Source of the DNA: Escarpia spicata
Lineage: Eukaryota > Annelida > Polychaeta > Sabellida > Siboglinidae
Length of the DNA stretch: 64,000 nucleotides
Direction of reading: 5' to 3'
Assembly: GCA_963995525.1 (NCBI GenBank)
Contig: OZ023217.1
Span: 1,160,029 to 1,224,028 of the forward strand
Below the pieces are notes generated by a model, which was not told the DNA's origin, ran no database searches, and saw nothing but the letters and a program-made list of their open reading frames with translations. Of this stretch, positions 39,801-51,800 are shown piece by piece; positions within the stretch are counted from its first letter, which is position 1, and each line of letters starts with the position of its first letter. Made by a program: the position numbers and the translations under genes.

Positions 39801-42800
39801 GTGTTAGCCAGATATAGCTTGTGTTAGCAACAAGTCATCAATATTGTAATACTTTAGTTAGTGTTAGCCACACATAGCTTGTGTTAGCAACAAGTCATCA
39901 ATATTGTAATACAGTAGTAAGTGTTAGCCTCACATAGCTTGTGTTAGCAACAAGTCATCAATATTGTAATACATTAGTTAGTGTTAGCAACATATAGCTT
40001 GTGTTAGCAAAAAGTCATCAATAGTATAATACACTAGTTAGTGTTAGCCACATATAGCTTGTGTTAGCAACAAGTCATCAATATTGTAATACATTAGTTA
40101 GTGTTAGCCACACATAGCTTGTGTTAGCAACAAGTCATCAATAGTGTAATACATTAGTAAGTGTTAGCCACCTATAGCTTGTGTTAGCAACAAGTCATCA
40201 ATATTGTAATACATTAGTTAGTGTTAGCCACACATAGCTTGTGTTAGCAACAAGTCATCAGTATTGTAATACATTATTAAGTGTTAGCCACCTATAGCTT
40301 GTGTTAGCAATAAGTTATCAATATTGTAATACATTAGTTAGTGTTAGCCACCTATAGCTTGTGTTAGCAATAAGTCATCAATATTGTAATACATTAGTAA
40401 GTGTTAGCCACCTATAGCTTGTGTTAGCAATAAGTCATCAATATTGTAATACATTAGTAAGTGTTAGCCACCTATAGCTTGTGTTAGCAATAAGTCATCA
40501 ATATTGTAATACATTAGTATGTGTTAGCCACCTATAGCTTGTGTTAGCAATAAGTCATCAATATTGTAATACATTAGTTAGTGTTAGCCACACATAACTT
40601 TCCACATTTCTTATTCTGCAGAGTTATTTGTAAATCACCTTCTGATGTTATCTTATGATTGTTATATATTAATGTGATCAAATATAAAATATCCTCTTGT
40701 GATTAACTCAAGTGCACATTTGATCAAAACAATTACCGATGTTCAAACTTAGATTACTGTGTTCACTTTTAGAAAGTGTCATGTTACTCAAGCACTGCTA
40801 TAAATAATCACAATGATTCAGACATCAGCAGTGATTTTGTCTACCTCAGTTGTAGGTGCAATGATCACCATATGATATTGCCCAGACTAGATTAGACTCA
40901 GAGCTACATATGAGATGACAGGCCACTATATGCTCCATGGTGTACATCCATGGTGTACATCTGAGGCGATGACAAACCAACATCCTCCATTGTCAGTTTC
41001 TCTACCATGTGTCTGAGTCACCTTCACTGGTTGACACATTCCTGGGGTAGTTTCTCTACCATATGTCTGAGTCATCTTTGTTGGTTGTCACACTCTGGGG
41101 GTAGTTTCTCTACCACATGGCTGAGTCACCTTTGTTGGTTGTCACACTCCTGGGGTAGTTTCTCTACCATGTGTCGGAGTTACCTTTGTTGGTTGTCACA
41201 CTCCTGGGGTAGTTTCTCTACCATATGTCTGAGTCACCTTTGTTGGTTGTCACACTCCTGGGGTAGTTTGTCTGCCACATGTCTGAGTCACCTTTGTTGG
41301 TTGACACACTCCTGGGGTAGTTTCTCTACCACATGTCTGAGTCACCTTTGTTGGTTGTCACACTCCTGGGGTAGTTTCTCTACCATGTGTCTGAGTTAAC
41401 TTTGTTGGTTGTCACACTCCTGGGGTAGTTTCTCTACCATGTGTATGAGTCACCTTTGTTGGTTGTCACACTCCTGGGGTAGTTTCTCTACCACATGTCT
41501 GAGTCACCTTCGTTGGTTGACACACTCCTGGGGTAGTTTCTCTACCACATGTCTGAGTCACCTTTGTTGGTTGTCACACTCCTGGGGTAGTTTCTCTACC
41601 ATGTGTCTGAGTCACCTTCATTGGTTGTCACACTCCTGGGGTAGTTTGTCTGCCACATGTCTGAGTCACCTTTGTTGGTTGACACACTCCTGGGGTAGTT
41701 TCTCTACCATGTGTCTGAGTCAACTTTGTTGGTTGTCACACTCCTGGGGTAGTTTCTCTACCACATGTCTGAGTCACCTTCGTTGGATGACACACTCCTG
41801 GGGTAGTTTCTCTACCACATGTCTGAGTCACCTTTGTTGGTTGTCACACTCCAGGGGTAGTTTCTCTACCACATGTCTGAGTCACCTTCGTTGGTTGACA
41901 CACTCCTGGGGTAGTTTCTCTACCACATGTCTGAGTCACCTTCGTTGGTTGACACACTCCTGGGGTAGTTTCTCTACCATGTGTCTGAGTCACCTTCACT
42001 GGTTGACACACTCCTGGGGTAGTTTCCTATTTTCCATTACATTTACGTTTGTCTTACCACAACCCTGTATGTTCTCTGCATTATTTTATTTGTAGTAATT
42101 AGTAAATACAATACTGATTTTCTGGTTGACAACATACGATATGACATAATATTATTTGTGGCAAATTAATATTTGTTTATTTTTAGCCGTGCTCCGAACC
42201 CGGTGAACATTGACTTGGAGAGTACCATCAAAACCTATGAAGAATATATTGCAAAGTTAGTAGACAAGATATTTAGTTTTTTGCAGGAATGGTATCTGTA
42301 TAATTATGTGTTAGTGGAACGTTTTTCTCAACAATTCTTAGTTGAATGCCCTACGTCACATTAATGTTTTTAAATTGATATACATAGATAAAAATATCAT
42401 AGCTTGCTCACTTTCTTTGATTGTAAGCTCTCTGAAATAATCTGTTTTTCCTTCTTTGACTAATAAATGTTTTCAATCAATGACGCTGTTTTAACAGACA
42501 TGTTGATGTGAGTTATTTCTGACAGAATTGAGTCGACCAATTTCATCACTGGCGACCTGACTTGGAATTGATACAGGTGACTCGAGATTTGACTTGGGGA
42601 TAATTGACATGAGACCTGGAGGTCATTAACTGGAAACATGGAGGTCATTGAATTAAGACTTGGAGGTCATTTACTTGAGACTAGAGGTCATTGACTTGAG
42701 ACCTGTTGGTCATTGACTTGAAACCTCGAGGTCAATGACTTGAGACTTGGATGTCATTGACTTGAGACTTGGATGTCACTGACTTGAGACTTGGATGTCA

Positions 42801-45787
42801 GTGACTTGAGACTTGGATGTCACTGACTTGAGACTTGGATGTCACTGACTTGAGACTTGGATGTCATTGACTTGAGACTTGGATGTCATTGACTTGAGAC
42901 TTGGATGTCATTGACTTGAGACTTGGATGTCACTGACTTGAGACTTGGATGTCACTGACTTGAGACTTGGATGTCATTGACTTGAGACTTGGATGTCACT
43001 GACTTGAGACTTGGATGTCACTGACTTGAGACTTGGATGTCACTGACTTGAGACTTGGATGTCACTGACTTGAGACTTGGATGTCATTGACTTGAGACTT
43101 GGATGTCATTGACTTGAGACTTGGATGTCATTGACTTGAGACTTGGATGTCACTGACTTGAGACTGGGATGTCACTGACTTGAGACTTGGATGTCACTGA
43201 CTTGAGACTTGGATGTCACTGACTTGAGACTTGGATGTCATTGACTTGAGACTTGGATGTCATTGACTTGAGACTTGGATGTCATTGACTTGAGACTTGG
43301 ATGTCACTGACTTGAGACTGGGATGTCACTGACTTGAGACTTGGATGTCACTGACTTGAGACTGGGATGTCACTGACTTGAGACTTGGATGTCACTGACT
43401 TGAGACTTGGATGTCACTGACTTGAGACTTGGATGTCACTGACTTGAGACTTGGATGTCACTGACTTGAGACTTGGATGTCACTGACTTGAGACTTGGAT
43501 GTCATTGACTTGAGACTTGGATGTCACTGACTTGAGACTTGGATGTCATTTACTTGAGACTTGGATGTCACTGACTTGAGACTTGGATGTCACTGACTTG
43601 AGACTTGGATGTCACTGACTTGAGACTGGGATGTCATTGACTTGAGACTTGGATGTCATTGACTTGAGACTTGGATGTCACTGACTTGAGACTTGACTTG
43701 AATGCAACTAGAGTCAAGCCCATTTTTCAGATGCTATCAGAAATATATCAGAAACAACTATCAGACTATGAAATACTAATTGGTAGATCGTTTATTTCAT
43801 TGCAATTTCACTAGATATAAATCATTGCCATGATGTGTTTGAGTGCAATTTGATTTGTGACTGGGTCTGGTGACGTGACTTGACTTACCAGTTTGTGGCT
43901 TGACAACAAGTGAGAATGTTAGTTTCTAACAAGAGCCCACTGATGCGTGTGTCTATAGTTGTTGATTCTGGATGTCTCTCCATCAGACTGCAGACTGAGA
44001 CTGCGAGGTGGGATGCCGTGGTGGAGCTGCGGAGACGACTGGCAGAAGAAGCTGAGAGGTAACATCTCGCATCCTGTTGTTATTTCTCCCCACACTTTTC
44101 ACCAACTTGTGACATTTCCACATGCCTGTTCTCGCAGTTTTCTAAACTAAATAATAATAATGTTTAATTCAGACAAAAGTCTATTATACATATGAAGGAT
44201 TTTAGGGCAAAAAGTGATTTTTTTTATTTCGCTCAAACAAGGACGAAATGTTTGTTTAACCATTTCAGTGCTTCAGAGTTTCTGGCCACTCAATTACAAC
44301 TGAATACTGAGTTTTGTTTGGGCTTTCAGTGAAACAGGATAACATTTTAACTACACTTTTTACACAGAAGGGTGCATTTTTAATAGGAACACCATGTATG
44401 GTAGTAAACTAGGTTTATCAAAGAATACAGTAAGTATACAAATTGTGAGATTGATTGCCATGGAAACCAGGAAATTCAAGATGATGGAACACACTTAAAT
44501 GTTTGTCATAGAAATATACATTTTTGAATAGGAACACCACATACTTTATGATCGAAGACTATCAAGGCATATTATTGACATGTCCATTATAACAACAGTT
44601 GACACAGAAACCGGTAAACCCACGATCAACAGTTTTGCCACGATGAAATTTGAACTGACATGAATGGCCTTGAATTGTACCACATTGCTGAAAATTCAGT
44701 GTTGTTATTCTCTATGATTTTGGATTCTTAATATACAGAAACTTCATTTACAAGTTTTTATGTAAACTTTCAGGATGAAACACAAAAGTGACTTTTTTCT
44801 AAAAACGAAGAAAATGGATATGTGGCATTTTGCCCTAAAACCCTTCATATATAAAGTACATACATATAAAAAATCATGAGCCTGTTACAAAATGTGCTGG
44901 AACGAACCCCTGACTGGTTTAAATATTTTCGTTGCAAATTATCTGTTTCTTGTTTCTTGTGTCATGTTCTTAGAATACAATGAAGACACACATAAATACG
45001 ATAAAATGGTGTTGTTCAGTTACCACAAACTGCGTTAGAAACTCTGGAAGTTGAAAACGGCACAATTTTGAGCGGCTGGAAAAGGGAACAACTGATGATG
45101 ACTCACTTTCGACGTGAAACAGAATCACAGCACTAACGTTAACCATCAATTATAGATTCGATAAAACATGGAACAGACTATATCCTTACTTAGAAATAAT
45201 GTAAAAAGAATTAATTTTATAAAGTTAATTTGATCGATAAAATTTAGTTAATCGTTTGTGATGCTTAATGTCCGCCGACAATGTTACATGAAAGCCGATG
45301 TTTGTTTACCCAGTGATTCCGAAAGTTTGTTCTAACTACAAGCATATAATGGTAATTTAGAATGCCAAAACAGCCACGTATACACACACAGTCAACTGAA
45401 TAAGCGTTGAGAGTGCACTTGATGAAAGACTATGTACACAATCAACCAGAGACATAAAAATCTGTCACGTCCAGTGTAATGAACGACCCAACAATTTCAT
45501 GTCCAAAATCACAATCGATGTACTATTTTCCTGTTCCATAACATTTTAATTGCTGCCGTGGTAAAGAAAGTGTACACTTCGCATTTGAAACTTTCAGTTT
45601 CTATGTGCGCTGCCTTTTAAAAACAACGAAACGTGGGAATAAAACCACTATCGCTAGGTCGATTGTGACAGTTATGATTTTGGACATAAAATTATGTTGG
45701 AATATATAAAAACGCTGTCTCTGCATTTACATGTATGCGTGTTTGTGTACATGTGAATGTTTGTGTGTTCGTTTGTTTATGTGCTTG

Positions 45788-45879
<92 letters not shown>

Positions 45880-48800
45880 CAGTGTATGCATGCATGCATG
45901 CGTGCGTCAGTGTGTGTGTGTGTGTCAGTGCGTGTGTGTCAGCGTGTGGGTGCATCAGTGTGTGTGTGTGTGTGTCAGTGCGTGTGTGTGCGTCAGTGCG
46001 TGTGTGTCAGTGTGTGTGTGCGTCAGTGTGTGTGTGTGTCAGTGCGTGTGTGTGTGTGTCAGTGTGTGTGTGTGCATCAGTGCGTGCGTGTGTCAGTGTG
46101 TGCGTCAGTGCGTGTGTGTCGGTGTGTGTGTGCATGTGTGCGTCAGTGCGTGTGTCAGTGCGTGTGTGTCAGCGTGTGAGTGCGTCAGTGTGTGTGTGTG
46201 CGTCAGTGCGTGTGTGTGTGTCAGCGTGTGAGTGCGTCAGTGTGTGCATGCATCAGTCCGTGTGTGCGTCAGTGCATGTGTGCATCAGTGCGTGTGTGTG
46301 CGTCAGTGTGTGTGTGTACGTCAGCGTGTGAGTGCGTCAGTGTGTGTGCGTCAGTGTGTGTGTGTGCATCAGTGCATGTGTGTACGTCAGTGTGTGCATG
46401 CATCAGTGCGTGTGTGCGTCAGTGCGTGTGCATGCATCAGTGCGTGTGTGCATCAGTGCATGTGTGCATCAGTGCATGTGTGCGTCAGTGTGTGTGCGTC
46501 AGTGCGTGTGTGTGCGTCAGTGTGTGTGTGTGCGTCAGTGCATGTGTGTCAGCGTGTGAGTGCGTCAGTGTGTGTGTGTGTGCGTCAGTGCATGTGTGTG
46601 CATCAGTGTGTGTGTGTGTCAGTGCATGCGTGTCTGAAAGAGAGAAAGGGATGGAGAATGTAGTAGATTTGAAGTTTCTTATTTTGTTCTTGGAAAAAAA
46701 TCTGCAAAACAAGTCATTGTGTTTTATCAATTTGTTTCAAATGTCTCTGTGACTAACAAAGAGAGTACAGCGTAAAAAAGCATTCTGAAATTTTGACAAG
46801 ATGTTCTCTTTTTTGGGCACCACCTTTTGTCACAGGCTCATATACAAACATGGTGTGATTATATTTGTTTTAACATCATGACCAGCCAAAGGACTCTGCT
46901 GTTTGTGGAGGGAATGTGATTTTTAATGGGTTTTAACAATATGTGAGTAGTGGTGGTCAAGTGTTAGTGTTGGACTGTTGGTCGAGGGGACTGTGGTTCA
47001 AATACTGACGGCCATTTCGAAACATGGACAATTTCATTCACTCCACGTTGCCTGTGTCTTTCATATAAGACACTAAACGCTGTTGGTCCCTTCCACCTGA
47101 TGTCTCTGCCAGGGGAAGTAAAAGATCCCACACAGGGGGTAAATGTGTAACCTGTTGTGAACTCCCCAACCCTAGAGAAGGATACTTTGAAATAAACCCT
47201 CAGTGCAATATCCTTTGCTGAATAATGATCCGGATCAAGTCCATCTTGTGAACGTCCAACCCCAATAAATTTTTTTCGCAGGTTGTGGAAACTAAATTTT
47301 TAGTGAGTAATGATCAGAATTTGTACTTAATTAAAATTGCCCCGCCTTGTTTCAGGGATGAGACAGCAGCGGCCGATGACGTCATCACAGAACCACTGGT
47401 GCCACTCAGTGTCGAACAGGAAACCTTTCTGAGCAAGAAGCCGAACTACACGGCCTTAATGGAAGAACTGAAGACATTCAGGGAGCAGGCATTAATTGCT
47501 GTAAGGAGTTGTACTTTTTCATTGCACAGCCTTTGGTCAGTTGATTAATTATGTGGTAATAAACATATTTACAAAGGTAAGGTAGGGTAAGGTGTTTTAT
47601 TTTGGAACTGTATAATAAGATAAATGAAACACAAAACTTATACAATCTATACAATTCCTGGTTGGCAGCAGAGCCAAGGCTGTTACCAGTAGATATGGCT
47701 ATACAATGTTATAACAAAAACAATATAACTTGAATCATTGGTCGCTGCCAACCACTGATAATGGTAAACTGAATTGTTGTAGATACAACGTGCAATTTTT
47801 TAACTCTAAGCAGACAGTTAATACACTACCATAACTAATAAGTAACAGTAGTGACATGGTTGGTAGACCCAAAAAATTCTTTTCACATATATATAACAAT
47901 AATTGCAATTGCAGAAGAGCAATTCCAGTATTTTCATAAAGCAATTAAAAGTAATGTTTTAAGACACATGACTTTAGAGAAGATACCAGGTTGGTAATGT
48001 TAGGCTTATTTTTAATATCAGGCAAAATATTATTCCATACTATCGGCCCATTGCATAATAAACTATTTAATGATCATAGGGTAGAACTGCTGATTGGACA
48101 ATATATCTAAGTTGCCTTGTGTCATTATTGTGAATATCACAGGTTAGTGTAAAAATATTAGATAACGACACTGGCAGTTTGTTATGTCAATAATTGTACA
48201 TAAATTTCGCAATTTCTATTTAATAAATATTCTTCAATTTTAGTACATTTAAATATGTGAACAGTGGATGAGTATGCTCATGGAAACCACTTCAAAGAAT
48301 ACTACAAACAATATTTTTCTTCATAATGAATACTTTCTTTGTGTAGCTTTTATGTGTAGATCCCCAAAGGATTATTCCATATGTCAAATATAGACGTATT
48401 AATGCATAGGAAATTGTCTTTAGGGATTCTACAGGAAGAAAGCGATTTCTCCTTATTTATAACATATAAAGCATTTGAAAGTTTTTTCTGCAGACATTTA
48501 TGTGTTCATGCCTGTCAAGTTTATCATTGATAAGAAGGCTTAGAAAGATTACACAATGGCTAGGCTGAATTATCTGATCTGACATCTTTAACGTGATTTG
48601 TTCACTAAGTCGATGTCATGAACTAGAAAACAACATATATTTTGATTTGGATACATTTAATGAGAGCTTATTAGCATGAAACCAGTCGGATAATACTTGG
48701 ACTTCTTCATTCGTGTCATTGTAAAGTTTAGTAACAATACAAAGTCATTCCCCTGGAAAGGGGTTTTAAGAGGGCGGTTTTAATTTATGAACATGTTTTA

Positions 48801-51800
48801 GTTTACTGAATTCCTAAAAATGTTCGTAAAATATTAAAAATAATATAGCAATGTTACCAGTAACAATAGGAATCAGATAGAACTTTGTCACTGAAGTAAG
48901 ATGTTCTGAGACCAGATATATTGATATAGGTGTATAACTGCCATATCTTAAAACTACTCGTCGTATCTTATAACACTTCCAATCTATTAACCAGGTATGC
49001 CTGTACACTCAATTTTCCATGGGACATACCACAAAACCACCCCTTGAGCTTTATCTAAGATTGTCTGGTTAGTCATGTTAATTTAGTGTTATGTCACTTT
49101 CGTGTCATGTAGATATAATACACTGAAAATTTGGTAGTTTTTTATATAAAATATGACAGTTAATTAAATATTACGTTTCACAAGGAGTCAGCAGCCTTCA
49201 TCCACCTACCCTGGCAACAAGAGACCACAACCTGCGTTATCTACTACAGGGCGTTTCTAAGCACTCCTGCCCAGCAGGTATCCCCCTATGGAACCAGCTG
49301 CCTGAGTGCGTAGTCACATCCCAAACCCCAGACACCTTCAGGGGAAGGTTGGCCACTGTGGACGTTTAAGCACTTCATACTTTTATCTCTTAGCCAGCAC
49401 AACAATGTAGCACTGTTTTTGTGCAAGATTTAACCAGTTTTTATATATTTTAACCTGCACATCCATGTTGAACTTAATCCACATTGTATACAATCACAAC
49501 AGTGTGCCACTGCTCCACAGTGGGATTGTGCACTTACATGGAAGAAGAAGACATTAAGTTGAGCGATGTTGGAACAGAAAGCACTTGTGTGTTTCAGGCA
49601 AATGAGATGCTGGAAGGCACGAAGGTGATGGACCGTTTGATGGAGATTGCAACTGTAGTGGTACAGGAGCAGGCTCGTCTGCTGCGTAAGTATCAACACT
49701 TTACTGTACACCATCCTCTTAATGTAGTCGTTAGAACGTTGTATTCTCAATCGACTACTGCGTAAGTATCAACACTTTATTGTACACCATCCTCTTAATG
49801 TAGTCGTTAGAACGTTGTACTCTCAATCGACTACTGCGTAAGTATCAACACTTTATTGTACACCATCCTCTTAATGTAGTCGTTAGAACGTTGTACTCTC
49901 AATCGACTACTGCGTAAGTATCAACACTTTATTGTACACCATCCTCTTAATGTAGTCGTTAGAACGTTGTATTCTCAATCGACTACTGCGTAAGTATCAA
50001 CACTTTACTGTACACTGTCCTCTTAATGTAGTCGTTAGAACGTTGTACTCTCAATCGACTACTGCGTAAGTATCAACACTTTACTGTACACCATCCTCTT
50101 AGTGTAGTCGTTAGAACGTTGTACTCTCAATCGACTACTGCGTAAGTATCAAAACTTTACTGTACACCATCTTCTTAATGTAGTCGTTAGAACGTTGTAC
50201 TCTCAATCGACTACTGTTTAAGTATCAACACTTTACTCTACACCGTCCTTTTAATGTAGTCGTTAGAACGTTGTACTCTCAATCAACTACTGCATAAGTA
50301 TTAACACTTTACTCTACAACGTCCTCTTAATGTAGTTGTTAGAACGTTGTACTCTCAATCGACTACTGCGTAAGTATCAACACTTTATTGTACACCATCC
50401 TCTTAATGTAGTAGTTAGAACGTTGTACTCTCAATCGACTACTGCGTAAGTATCAACACTTTACTGTACACCATCTTCTTAATGTAGTCGTTAGAATGTT
50501 GTACTCTCAGTCGACTACTGCGTAAGTATCAAAACTTTACTGTACACCATCTTCTTAATGTCGTCGTTAGAACGTTGTACTCTCAATCGACTACTGCGTA
50601 AGTATCAACACTTTAATGTACACCATCCTCTTAATGTAGTCGTTAGAACGTTGTACTCTCAATCAACTACTGCATAAGTATTAACACTTTACTCTACAAC
50701 GTCCTCTTAATGTAGTTGTTAGAACGTTGTACTCTCAATCGACTACTGCGTAAGTATCAACACTTTATTGTACACCATCCTCTTAATGTAGTAGTTAGAA
50801 CGTTGTACTCTCAATCGACTACTGCGTAAGTATCAACACTTTACTGTACACCATCTTCTTAATGTAGTCGTTAGAACGTTGTACTCTCAATCGACTACTG
50901 CATAAGTATCAAAACTTTACTGTACACCATCTTCTTAATGTAGTCGTTAGAACGTTGTACTCTCAATCGACTACTGTTTAAGTATCAACACTTTACTCTA
51001 CACCGTCCTTTTAATGTAGTCGTTAGAACGTTGTACTCTCAATCAACTACTGCATAAGTATTAACACTTTACTCTACAACGTCCTCTTAATGTAGTTGTT
51101 AGAACGTTGTACTCTCAATCGACTACTGCGTAAGTATCAACACTTTATTGTACACCATCCTCTTAATGTAGTAGTTAGAACGTTGTACTCTCAATCGACT
51201 ACTGCGTAAGCATCAACACTTTACTCTACACCGTCCTTTTAATGTAGTTGTTAGAACGTTGTACTCTCAATCGACTACTGCGTAAGTATTAACACTTTAC
51301 TCTACATCATCCTCTTAATGTAGTTGTTAGAACGTTGTACTCTCAATCGACTACTACTTAAGTATCAACACTTTATTGTACACCATCCTCTTAATGTAGT
51401 CGTTAGAACGTTGTACTCTCAATCGACTACTGCATAAGTATTAACACTTTACTGTACACCGTCCTCTTAATGTAGTCGTTAGAACGTTGTACTCACAATC
51501 GACTACTGCATAAGTATTAACACTTTACTCTACACTGTCCTCTTAATGTAGTCGTTAGAACGTTGTACTCACAATCGACTACTGCATAAGTATTAACACT
51601 TTACTCTACACCGTCCTCTTAATGTAGTTGTTAGAACGTTGTACTCTCAATCGACTACTGCGTAAGTATCAACACTTTACTGTACACTGTCCTCTTAATG
51701 TAGTCGTTAGAATGTTGTACTCACAATCGACTACTGCATAAGTATTAACACTTTACTCTACACCGTCCTCTTAATGTAGTCGTTAGAATGTTGTACTCTC

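Noticed and set aside
18869..43694. CRISPR-like regular repeats
   Set aside because: Units are head-to-tail with no unique spacers, lie in introns of a eukaryotic gene and differ in length from array to array. They are minisatellites.
45731..46752. Several overlapping Cys/Val/Ser-rich reading frames up to about 200 codons
   Set aside because: They come from the GT-rich tract, which is open in all forward frames. The protein content is pure repeat.
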